64,000 nucleotides of DNA from Cyathus striatus (taxonomy: Eukaryota; Basidiomycota; Agaricomycetes; Agaricales; Nidulariaceae): contig JAOVFP010000008.1 in NCBI GenBank assembly GCA_025738555.1, positions 2,108,001-2,172,000 of the forward strand, written 5' to 3'. The translations under genes were made by a program, and so were the position numbers. The notes under the pieces were generated by a model. It had not been told where the DNA came from and did no database searches. It saw only the letters and a program-made list of their open reading frames with translations. Below, one piece after another: positions 32,815 through 43,597 of the stretch (within the stretch, counting starts at the first letter, position 1; every line of letters starts with the position of its first letter).

Positions 32815-33477
32815 ATAATTCTGATACCTGCAAGTCTTATTTTTCCCCAAATCGCTATTATTGTGTTGAAACTGTGTGTGCTCCATGTGGAGTTGTTATT
32901 GCTTGGAAAAAGTTTGTAAAATCTGAGTCAACAGCTAATATCATGGAGTTATTAAATATGATTTACCCAACACCTGACTCACGTCCAGCATATATATGTA
33001 TTGACAAAGCCTGTCTGGTTCTACATTCAGTTCTGAAAAATATTCTTTATCGACCTTGGTTACTGAATAGTCGATTTGTTGTTGATGGATATCACTATAC
33101 AAATCATAAGGCAGATGATGACCTTTGTCATACATTTTGCAATCCTGCACCAAGTGATGGCTCTGCTCCTAATCTTGTAATAATTGAACATAATTGAAAT
33201 GGTCAACCATATTATAAGAGAGCTTTTAATACACAGGTAAGATATAAGTATTAAATCTTAATAACTATTAATTCATTATCAGGCATGTGAGCAACTCAAT
33301 TCTTGGCTGGGTGGGTTTGAGTCTATTCTCAAACGAATGACAGTATCAAACTTTAATTGGTTTCTACATGCAATGTTGGTTTATCACACACAACATGTTT
33401 TGGATAGACAACAGCAAAGAGCAATGAAGACAAGGCTCAGTGATGATCTACCTGAGGATATGGATGTGGATATATAA
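32815..33477 (+). pseudogene. CxC5-like KDZ transposase, truncated paralogue
   Basis: Starts in mid-gene (SYFSPNRYYCVETVCAPCG), collinear with 31560 onward of the complete copy, and keeps YICIDKACLVL, RFVVDGYHYTNHK and, after an intron at 33237-33282, ACEQLNSWLGGFESILKRM, ending at TAA 33475. One in-frame TGA (HN*NGQPYY) fits CGA-to-TGA. The 46-nt intron is absent at the exactly equivalent site of the upstream copy (junction 31957/31958). The 5' two thirds are missing; a family-2 element end forms the left border. Confidence 0.8.
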
Positions 33478-33559
33478 TAGATAAATTTACAATATTCTCT
33501 AACTTTCATATGTAATTCTAAGTTCTAAATCTTTAAAATACATTTTTTATATAGAAAAT

Positions 33560-34123
33560 AATATACATTTCATGTATATTTCACATTAATTTTATGTAAC
33601 TATTGGACTGTACATGCATATGAATTTGACCTGTATTTCATGTGAAATTCACATGAATTTCATGTAACTATTGCACTGTACATGCATATGAATTTGACCT
33701 GTAATTCATGTGTACTTCACATGGATTTCATGTAACTATTGCACTGTACATGCATATGAATTTGACCTGTATTTCATGTGTACTTCACATGGATTTCATG
33801 TAACTATTGCACTGTACATGACTTGTATTTCATGTGTACTTCACATGAATTTCATGTGAATTCCATGTGAAATTCACATGAATTTCATATTTAAATTTCA
33901 CCTATTTTTCACCTAGTTTTCACCTAAACTTCACTTGAATTTCACCAAATTTTGGTGATTTTGGAACATCCTAGATGAAGGTGAAATTCATGTGGACTTC
34001 ACGTGTTTTCACGTGAATTTCACGTGAAAATGTTACTTCAATGTGTATTTCACGTGAATTTCACCCCTTCACATGAAATTCATGTGAAGTTTAGGTGAAA
34101 GGGTGGGGGAGGGATAAGTACTG
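33560..34123. mobile_element. Family-3 hAT-like element, right part (CATGTGAA words)
   Basis: Three to four units of about 71 bp (ACTATTGCACTGTACATGCA plus TTTCATGTGTACTTCACATG), then dense CACGTGAAATTCACGTG-type palindromic words, ending GGTGGGGGAGGGATAAGTACTG-like at 34123 (reverse complement begins CAGTACTTATCCCTCCCCC). The terminus interrupts the last coding part of the NACHT-WD40 gene. No left end or 8-bp duplication is identified. Confidence 0.65.
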
Positions 34124-37100
34124 CTACTGCACATAGATATGTAGGCTTAAAAGAAGGAGGAAGCCAAAACAATCTTGTGTCTGATTTTACCACCCAATTA
34201 TCATCAATTAGATTCAAAGCAGTATCAGATAAATCATATAAGGGATCAAGCTCAGTGAATGTTGAGATGCAAAAAACCTTATTGTTATTAACAACAATGC
34301 AGTTTTTATCAATATTAATCCAGACCAGTTCTATATCATCATTTAGACACCAAACATACATACACCTGCTACTCTGAATGCTCCACACTCTGACTGTCTG
34401 GTCATTTGAGCTAGAAACAATGGTTGTCCCATCCTGTGAAATGGCAACTGAGCTGACCAAGTCTGAATGGCCTTTTAGCTGATTGAGAAGTTTTCCACTA
34501 TGTGAATTCCACACTCTAACTGTCCTGTCACCTGAGCCAGAAACAATAGTTGACCCATCCTGTGAGATGGCAACTGAGCTAACTGAGTCTGAATGGCCTT
34601 TTAGATCATTGAGAAGTTTTCCACTATATGAATTCCACACTCTGACCGTCTTGTCATTTGAGCCAGAAACAATGGTTGTCCTATCATGTGAAATGGCAAC
34701 TGAGCTGATTGAGCCTGAATAGCCTTTTAATGGATTAAGAAGTTTTCCACTATGTGAACTCCACACTCTCACTGCTTTGTCAAATGAGCCAGAAACAATA
34801 GTTGTTCCATCTTGTGAGATAGCAACTGACATGACCAAGTTTGAATGGCCTTTTAGCTCATTGAAAAGTTTTCCACCATGTGAATTCCACACTCTGACTG
34901 TCCAGTCACTTGATCCAGAAACAATGGTTGTCCCATCCTGTGAAATGGCAACTGACCTGACCCAGTCTGAATGGCCTTTTAGCTCATTGAGAAGTTTTCC
35001 ACTATATGAATTCCACACTCTCACTGTCCTGTCACCTGAGCCAGAAACAATAGTTGCCCCATTGAGTGAGATGGCAACTGAGCTGACCCAGTCTGAATGG
35101 CCTTCAAGAACCTGTACACATAGATCCCAGTACTGGTTGTATCCTTGAACAACTGTTACAGTCTTTAATTGAGCTTGATATATCTTATACAGAAAAGTTT
35201 CTTGTGGAGTAAACAAAAGTGCAGACTGGTAAACTTGCAATGCATAGTCCTTAATTATCTCATAGTTGTGCAAAATAAATCTCTCAGCATCATTCAACAA
35301 CTCCACACATTGGAGTATGAGATTAAACTAAATTAAATGATTAGCAAAAATATGTAGTAATAAAAGTTATCCTCACTGGTAGATTTTTTAGGAGTCTTAC
35401 ACCTTCTAGTGCTCTTTGCAGTTGACCATATAGTGATATAACTTCAAGCCACTGCAATAAGTACTTTAATATAAAAGTAGTTACCAGCTGTTTCAGATTT
35501 TCATCTAGTAATCCTTCTTGCAGATGGAAGATCCAGTATGTAGCAGCATAACCAACCCCATCTGTCATTGTATCAGGAGTAGATATATCTTTATTTGCTG
35601 TGGTCATGTCCTCAACATTGCAAATATTTACTTTGAGTATGCTTATAAGACTGTGCAAACAGTATGTTGCAATAAGTGTGTGATGCTTTTTTGTGTCAAT
35701 GTAAAATCTTGTATCTGAACATCTTTCAAAATTGGTAAGAAAATCATGAAATGATAAATGAAAAGCACGGATTGGATAATTTGAATTAGATGGTGGCACA
35801 AGGAGGACTGCCTTTAGATGGTAGAGGATTTCATAGATATCATTTTCATCATGATTCAATCTTAGAATTTGCAATATTCCTTCAATTGTCAAGTTGTTAA
35901 ATCCTAAAATAATAATTGACACAATAGATTGAAATACATCTTCTTTCCAGTATAATGATTTTGAAGCTAGTAAAAGCATTTCATATACATATTATCAAGT
36001 GATCCATATGCATTTGTGTTATTTGATTTAACATATCGATTCTCAAGAATCAATCTTAATTTGACCTGTGCTCCAACTCCAGAACCAGCACTAATAAATT
36101 TCATTGCTGTAGTTGCTGCAATGAATAAGCCAGAACAGATTTCAATCAAATCACTCATTTCATTTGGCTTTGGCCATGGTTTAGAAATTGGCATTTGATC
36201 AATCTCATATTCTATGTACAACCTGATATCATTGTTGACCTTTTCTATTTCAATGTTATGTAAAACAAATGGATTTGTCAAGGATTCCACTGTTTTAGTC
36301 TGGAATATGTATTCAAGAGATGTCTCAGGTCGACTAGTAACAAAGAATTTGATTGGAAAGGTGCACTTGTTAAGATTATCAGCTAACACTTTGATAATGT
36401 GTGCTTGCATGTCTTGCTGACATTCATCCAGAGCATCAAGAACAATAACCATTGTAACATTTTTTAAATCATTTTCTATATTCACAATTGGATTCAAAAT
36501 AAGCTTCTGCAACTGTATTGCAAGAGTTGAGTGGAGAATTGAAAAGTCAGTTCCAATTTCTTCCAATATCTTTTGCTTCAATAGTGGAAGTTGTTTTCCC
36601 AGTTGATAACCCAGAGTTTTAATTAGATTTGTAGATTCACTCCTACTTAAGTGATCCCTAGAGAAGAAGAAAGAGGCTCCATTTTTGTGATATTTCTGAG
36701 CCACACTATGTGCCACAGTGGATTTTCCAGTTCCTGCAAGCCCAGAAAGCCAGTAAATAGATGCTTTATCACTTGAAGCAATCCAGTTGTCAATTTCCTG
36801 CAACAGATCCACACAAGTACCAGTGGTACACCCAGTAGCTTTTTCCCTTTCCTTTGAATTATAAGCAGCACCAAAGACTGGATTCAATTTTTTTGCTAAA
36901 AAATCATCTTCCTTGAACATGTTGTGATAAATATTTGTAATTGAAGCAGCATTGTTAATTATTGTGTCATTAATGTGGACATTTCCAGTGTTTCCTGTGA
37001 ATACTTGAGGCCCTGTATTAACTGTATTCTTTTCCTGCTATTTGTAAGACAGAAGTCTAGTAATAAAATAACTTCAGTTAAACTTACAATTGTTATGGAT

Positions 37101-37267
37101 GCCATTTGTGGTGCACCAGACAACATAGTGCTAGACACTTCATTATCTTTTTGAAGGGAATAATCTTTGCCTTGTACATGGGAAAGTGGAGTTTTATTCC
37201 CATTGGTATCGAGTGCGTGAGAGGTTCTGGCTTTTTGGTTTGTGATTTTCTGGAATGGTCGAGACAT
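34124..37267 (-). pseudogene. NACHT-WD40 NLR-like gene, C-terminus replaced by transposon
   Basis: Exon 1 starts MSRPFQKITNQKARTSHA at 37267; 50-nt intron 37087-37038. Exon 2 first encodes an Asn-rich stretch (NVHINDTIINNAASI), then a NACHT NTPase with Walker A GLAGTGKSTVAHSVA and Walker B MVIVLDALDEC, sensor-type FFVTSRPETS, and a winged-helix/helical region. A one-base deletion in an A-run near 35980 shifts the frame; reading resumes at LLLASKSLYWKED. A 49-nt intron (35376-35328) precedes the linker (CVELLNDAERFILHN) and six WD40 repeats of 42 residues with near-identical sequence (for example TTIVSGSNDKTVRVWNS). The C-terminus is cut at 34123; the paralogue at 55159 shows what followed. 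Family role: intracellular non-self recognition and heterokaryon incompatibility in fungi; here inferred. Confidence 0.82.
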
Positions 37268-37339
37268 TGCTGTTTTTTTGTGCGTGTTGTGTTCCTTGTA
37301 ATGTATATGAATGGAGGGGAGGATTCTACCATCTAACGA

Positions 37340-38339
37340 CCCATATATATATCGATTGTAGTCTCATCAAACATGCTTTGCGTGCATGTCAATCCAGAAT
37401 TGGGTGGATGAATTGTGTTTGCTTTGGTGTCGATCTAAAATTAGAGAGATGAATGACTCATGATGCTGTTCAACTTCTTCATTAGTCGTCAGCTGGCCAT
37501 GCTAAAGATAAATGCACCCTATTATACACATGTAGTAATATGCAATCCTCAACTCGTGTACTTGCTCTGGCTTTATTTCTACATACTACTAATCAACCGA
37601 GATCGAGCAAATATTGTAATTCAGTTCATATGCAGATTAGCAATAGCATGTTGTTTCCAAGATGGCTTACTGCAGTGCACAAGTAGTGCAGGTCTTTTAG
37701 CCTACTTTCTGTATCCTGAAGCTATTGTTCTGATGGCCTAGTGAGACTCTGCAGCAATTCTGCTTACATAAATGAATTCCCACTGAATTCAACGGATGTG
37801 GAATTTCGGCATTCCCCATGCGCGTGACGTTTGGGTTCCCCCTCAAGCCCCTTCGCACTATCATGTACCCTCACCGTGGCACCTCTTGCGCTGGTAACTC
37901 AGGCTTCCCACTGCCCTTATCAGCCCTACTCATACCTGCAAGTACTCCCTCGCCAACTCACTATAGCACACGCCTGCCAGTAGTCAAATGATCTACCTGT
38001 ACATGGACGCGCAACTGTGGTTTCTGTCGAGCCAAATGGGTTGGGTGTACTCAAAACCCTCAACTACCTCAAGATCATTGGTTACTCTATGCATGTCCAT
38101 GGTCTTCATTTCGATGTTTTCAGGGAAGAAGCTCCTACTTACGTCCTCTGTGAGTGTGCACCGCAGATCTCTCCCTCCGTTCCATTCCCTCTCTCTCCCT
38201 CCCTCCCTCCCTCCGTTCACTTTCGTCCTTTCCTCTCTTCACCCTCTTCACCCTCTCCCTCCCCCTTTATATCCTCCCTTATTCTTTACCAACTCACGCT
38301 AATCATTTCTACCCACAGGAACCACTCGCACATCTACTG
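37340..38339. other. No recognisable gene; start of CpG-retaining interval
   Basis: Open stretches such as 37460-37741 and 38017-38160 exist (KTLNYLKIIGYSMHVHGLHF) with a possible intron after CTCTGTGAGTG, but I recognise no family. Composition changes here from CpG-poor to CpG-containing, suggesting remnants of ordinary single-copy genes. Confidence 0.35.
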
Positions 38340-38900
38340 AGATGGAATCAGAAGAGGAGAAGCCCAGTGCCATACACCCGTCCGGCGTGCGACACAACAG
38401 GGTGTAGGTTGTATCTCGATGGAATGAGGGGTTCGGTATGTGGAATTGCATGCATCACCGGTGAAGTCGGTAGGGGGATGCCAGCAGTAGATGTGCTGGG
38501 ATGATGAGTGGCTAGGTTAGCAAGGTATGTATAACCTCTTCGACTTTCCCCTTATTCCTCCGCTCTTCACCCTTTCCTTGCCCTTTTCTTCCTTATTTTA
38601 GACTACTTATACTAATGCCATCTCCAGAAACGACCGCAGATGCCCCTCAACCATCCATGCGCACGCCTGTCTTTTCCCCAAGCAGCAGGCAGGCCAACCC
38701 GAGAAAGCAACAGCACTCTCAGAGCTCTAAGTCGAGGCTCGGGAATGAACACCATCGTTATCACACCTTTACCGTTGTTCCACTTCACAGCAGGAAGGAG
38801 ACCAGAGTCCAACAACAAGTGCACGCCTTATCACGACTATAACTGGAAGTTCATTTGGCTCCCAGGATCATCCGCCCTCTTCTCGGGACTCCAGCTCCTC
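38340..38900 (+). pseudogene. Unrecognised two-exon gene fragment, member 1
   Basis: Exon with GIACITGEVGRGMPAVDVLG, two stops, then ARLA, a splice donor CAAG|GTATGT at about 38524, intron to TTATTTTAG, and an exon beginning YLY*CHLQKRPQM. It is homologous in sequence, splice sites and spacing to 46990-47460. Stops in both members show decay. Function unknown. Confidence 0.5.
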
Positions 38901-39057
38901 TAGTCTGGTTCATACTCAGCGAAGTTGTTCATATGTATAACTTACACATCATATCAAATCCACCCAATCTCTTCCTACGCTAAAGATCTCCCTCCCTCCC
39001 ATTCCGACTCGCATTTCCTAACCGTTTCCCCACCCTCCTCTCCGCTTTCCCAACATA

Positions 39058-39856
39058 ATGGCGAAATCACCCAAATCCAAACTCCCAAAACACGACTCAG
39101 TGAGCCACTCAGACGTGTACTCGGACGAGGCACCAGAGGCCGTATTGCTCTCCACGTCCAAAAAGAGTGCACAGCTGCACGAGGAAGCGGTGAAAAAGGC
39201 GTAGAAGGCGCTCAAGGAAAAGACCGAGGAGGTGAATAGGGAGAGGGATCGGAAGTTGAAGGAGCAGAAGGAGAGGAGTAGGGGTGGGGAGGGTAAGGGT
39301 GAGGGGAAGAAGGAGGTGGTGGTGGTGGAAATGGGGACGGAGGCGAAGGATAAAGAGAAGAAAGCTGAATCAGAAGATAAACTCATGGTGCGTATGGAGC
39401 GCGCGATGAAAGAGGCCAATGAGCAGGAGAGCTCCGAGTCTGAATCTGTCGACAGGGAAGGGTTTGCTTTCGCTGATTTGGAGGACGATTTCGATCTGGA
39501 CTCTGACAAGGATGATTTTGGCTCAATTGACGAAGATGGTAGTGGGATGGAGTACTCTGACGTTGACTCTATCATATCCGCAGACAACGACTTGGACAAC
39601 AAAGAGGAAGAGTTCACTGGGTTCGGCTCGGGCAATAAGGTTATGGATTCTGATGATAAGGCAGAAGCCCCCCCTCCCCCACCGCCTGCAGTGACGAAGC
39701 GCAAGATCAACCCGATTCATTTGCCTGCTGACCTATTCACTGCTGCGTTTTCTCCGAAGGCTAAGGTTGTTGTTGCTGAGATGGGGAGGGTGAGGCGAAG
39801 AGGAAGAGGAGGAAGAAGAGGAAGACTGGTGCGAGTGCTAAGGATATTGTCCTTGG
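39058..39856 (+). pseudogene. Bud21/Utp16-like nucleolar protein remnant
   Basis: ATG at 39058 (MAKSPKSKLPKHDSVS). A basic, coiled-coil-like KTEEVNRERDRKLKEQKE region precedes an acidic domain (FADLEDDFDLDSDKDDFG) and the block INPIHLPADLFTAAFSPKAK. A one-base frameshift after VVVAEM leads to a Lys-rich KRKTGASAKDIVLG in another frame, and the exon ends at a GTATGT donor at 39857. The layout (charged N-half, acidic middle, LPxxLFTAAFS, Lys-rich end) resembles fungal Bud21/Utp16 small-subunit processome proteins; I am moderately sure. An in-frame TAG at 39202 (CAG-to-TAG type) and the frameshift indicate a pseudogene. The large foldback element sits in what would be its intron. Confidence 0.5.
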
Positions 39857-40625
39857 GTATGTGTCTCTTTCCGTGTCCTTCATCTTCTCCCTCTCCCCAC
39901 CCTTCTTCCCCTTTGACCCCTATGCTCCTTCCTCTCCCGCCCCTTCTTCCCCTTCTTCCCTCCCACTCCCTCCCGAGTGGTGTCAGCCAATTTTTTCATA
40001 TAAACTCAAGGCTATATGATCATGCGTTCTTATAAGCACTGGGTCCAATGATCACCTCTAAATTATATAGTATTCTATACTATTAGTGATTGTAATAGTG
40101 ATCATAAATGATCATTTAGGGATATAGGTGGCATATTGGGGTACTTACTAGTACTAATAGGTTTCTATGGACTATTACTTGTTCTAATGGATTTATAAAT
40201 GATCATAAGTGATCATTGAGTGATGCAGGTGGTGTAATGGGTTATTAGTGGTACTAATGGATTTGTAAGTGATCATATGTGATCATTGAGTGATAGAAGT
40301 GGTGTATTGGACTAGTACTGGTACTAATGGGTTTGTTAGTGATCATAAGTGATCATTAGTTGATATAGGTGGGATATTGAGCTAGTACTAGTACTAATGG
40401 ATTTGTAAGTGATCGTAAGTGATCATTAGGTGATACAAGTAGCATATTGGGGTATTAATGGTACTAATGGATTTGTAAGTGATCATAAGTGATCAATTAG
40501 TAATATAGGTGGCATACTAGGTTATTATTGGTATTAATGGATCTTAAATGATCATAAGTGCTCATTAAGTGATACAAAGGCATATTAGACCACTATATTA
40601 GTACTAATGGATTCGTAAATGATCA

Positions 40626-41045
40626 CACGTATCACATATGTGACACACGTCACATATGTCACATTTGTCACAAAATTCATGTTTGTCACATATGTCACAC
40701 ATGTCACGCATGTCACATTTCGCATGCATATTACATGTCGTCACATTTGTCACATTTGTCACACACTGTCACATATGTCACAGTTTGGCGCAGTTGTCGC
40801 AGTTGTCACAGTTGTCACAGTTGTCACAGTTGTCACACATGTCGCAGTTGTCACAGTTGTCACAGTTGTCACACATGTCGCAGTCGTCACAGCTGTCCCA
40901 CAGTGTCACACATGTCGCAGTCGTCGCAGTTGTCACACTTATCACACTTGTCAAAGTCATTACAGTCTGCAGTCGTCATAGCTGTTATGTCACACATGTC
41001 ACTATTTGTTGTATTTGTCACATATTCACATTTGGTCACAGTGCT
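40626..41045. repeat. GTCACA array, left arm of foldback element
   Basis: Tandem CACAGTTGTCACATATGTCA-like words of 9-10 bp, more diverged than in the right arm, with the GCATGCATATTACATGTCG block shared between arms. Confidence 0.85.
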
Positions 41046-41591
41046 GTTTTAATTAGACAGTTATAACTGCACTTAGCCCTTAATTTTGTCTAACCTTCAT
41101 CAATCATCATATGTTCTATGAGTTTGACTTTTGAAACAGTCTTGACAATTTTATCATCTTGCCACATGTCATATTTCATTCTGTCTATTCATCACATGCT
41201 CAGTAATCTAGTCTGATATGTTGTTTTATTTATATCTTCCATTCAATTATTCCTTCTGTTGTTACATCATCTATCTCTTTGTCACACTTTCTATACTCAA
41301 TCAAATGTCATTATGTTACTACTATATTCTTCATTCTGTTTGCATGTCATTATTACTTCTATTATGATTTTTCAACACCTTTATTCCTGTTATTATTCTC
41401 AGCTAATACACTTTATATACCTACATTGGGATGCTAAATCATGTCACATGTCATGAAAGTGCTATATCATGTCAAATTTTTGACCATCCCAAACTGATTT
41501 AAATGGTACAGTATTACAAATGAGAGATATGTAACATATGTGATATGTCAGGATATGGAACATGTGTAAAAGTATAACAGACGTGAAGAAT

Positions 41592-41767
41592 TGTCAGAAG
41601 TAACAAGAGTGGAAAGAGGTTGAGAGAATAGAGGTTGAGAGAATAGAGTGTGATAATGGAGCAAAGACTCAAATATAAACACAGACATACTAAAGGTGTC
41701 TACCAAAGTCCAACCAAAGTCCTACCAAGGTCTGAACCAGAGGCTGTGCAACTCAGAATATCTAACA
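41592..41767. repeat. Degenerate solo LTR in foldback centre
   Basis: TGTCAGAAGTAAC...AATATCTAACA, homologous to the LTR at 52278-52591 but shortened. Flanks AGAAT and AGACT form an imperfect 5-bp duplication. Confidence 0.7.
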
Positions 41768-41989
41768 AGACTGAAAATATAACAACAGATGTTACATGTG
41801 AGTGAAGTGTGACATGTGTGATATATGAAGAATGTGATATATGTGATATACATAACAGGAGGGTTATACAAGCAAATGTGAAAAAGTAACATGTGTAACA
41901 TGTATAACAAACATGCAAAATGTAACATACATGATATATGTGACAAATACAACAAATAGTGACATGTGTGACATACATGTAAAATGTGA

Positions 41990-42952
41990 TGTACATGACA
42001 ACTGTGACACTATGTGATGATTGTGATATGTGTGACAAACTGTGACATACGTGACAGTGTGTGACGACTGTAATAGTGTGTGACGACTGTGACATATGTG
42101 ACAATATGTGATATGCATGCGAAATGTGACATGCGTGACATGTGTGAAATACATGACAATATGTGACAAATGTGACAAATGTGGCAATATGTGATATGCA
42201 TGTGAAATATGACATGTGTGACATGTGTGAAATACATGACAATATGTGACAATATGTGACAAATGTGACAAATATAAAACATGTAAAATGTGATGTATGT
42301 GACAACTGTGATATGTGCGACAAACTGTGACATATGTGACAATGGTGACATATGTGACAATATGTGACAATATGTGACAATATGTGACATATGTGACAAT
42401 ATGTGACATATGTGACAATATGTGACATATGTGACAATATGTGACATATGTGACAATATGTGACATATGTGACAATATGTGACATATGTGACAATATGTG
42501 ACATATGTGACAATATGTGACATATGTGACAATATGTGATGTGACATATGTGACAATATGTGACATATGTGACAATATGTGACATATGTGACAATATGTG
42601 ACATATGTGACAATATGTGACATATGTGACAATATGTGACATATGTGACAATATGTGACATATGTGACAATATGTGACATATGTGACAATATGTGACATA
42701 TGTGACAATATGTGACGACATGTAATATGCATGCGAAATGTGACATGCGTGACAATGGTGACATATGTGACAAATGTGACGACATGTAATATGCATGCGA
42801 AATGTGACATGCGTGACATGTGTGACATATGTGACAAACATGAATTTTGTGACAAATGTGACAATATGTGACAATATGTAATATGCATGCGAAATGTGAC
42901 ATGCGTGACAATGGTGACATATGTGACAAATGTGACATATGTGATACGTGTG
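41990..42952. repeat. GTGACA array with 19-bp period, right arm of foldback element
   Basis: From about 42350 to 42715 nearly perfect 19-bp units of GACAATATGTGACATATGT. Interspersed GCATGCGAAATGTGACATGC blocks occur on both sides. Two half-units of 10 and 9 bp each contain GTGACA. Long open frames on the minus strand (Cys/His-rich) are repeat artefacts. Confidence 0.9.
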
Positions 42953-43597
42953 ATCATTTACGAATCCATTAGTACTAATATAGTGGTCTAATATGCCTTT
43001 GTATCACTTAATGAGCACTTATGATCATTTAAGATCCATTAATACCAATAATAACCTAGTATGCCACCTATATTACTAATTGATCACTTATGATCACTTA
43101 CAAATCCATTAGTACCATTAATACCCCAATATGCTACTTGTATCACCTAATGATCACTTACGATCACTTACAAATCCATTAGTACTAGTACTAGCTCAAT
43201 ATCCCACCTATATCAACTAATGATCACTTATGATCACTAACAAACCCATTAGTACCAGTACTAGTCCAATACACCACTTCTATCACTCAATGATCACATA
43301 TGATCACTTACAAATCCATTAGTACCACTAATAACCCATTACACCACCTGCATCACTCAATGATCACTTATGATCATTTATAAATCCATTAGAACAAGTA
43401 ATAGTCCATAGAAACCTATTAGTACTAGTAAGTACCCCAATATGCCACCTATATCCCTAAATGATCATTTATGATCACTATTACAATCACTAATAGTATA
43501 GAATACTATATAATTTAGAGGTGATCATTGGACCCAGTGCTTATAAGAACGCATGATCATATAGCCTTGAGTTTATATGAAAAAAATTGGCTGACAC

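Larger units (their letters stand above)
39980..43597. mobile_element. Large foldback element with arms of about 645 bp
   Basis: Terminus GTGTCAGCCAATTTTTTCAT at 39980 and its inverse ending GGCTGACAC at 43597. The arms 39980-40625 and 42953-43597 are near-perfect inverted copies made of about nine 62-65 bp units (AATGGATTTGTAAGTGATCA core). Inside them are converging GTCACA/GTGACA arrays. A 700-bp centre (about 41060-41800) has no gene and contains a solo LTR. No target duplication is evident (left flank CGAGTG, right flank TTATGC). Superfamily unknown; no transposase. Confidence 0.85.

Noticed and set aside
34483..35148. Plus-strand frames with repeated PLCEFHTLTVLSPEPETIV
   Set aside because: Antisense shadow of the WD40 repeats; the repeated pattern simply mirrors the 126-bp repeat.
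41700..42957. A 412-residue Cys/His-rich open frame that looks like a metallothionein or zinc-finger protein
   Set aside because: It is the GTGACA 19-bp array read through on the minus strand. Comparable frames exist in all three frames and in the left array.
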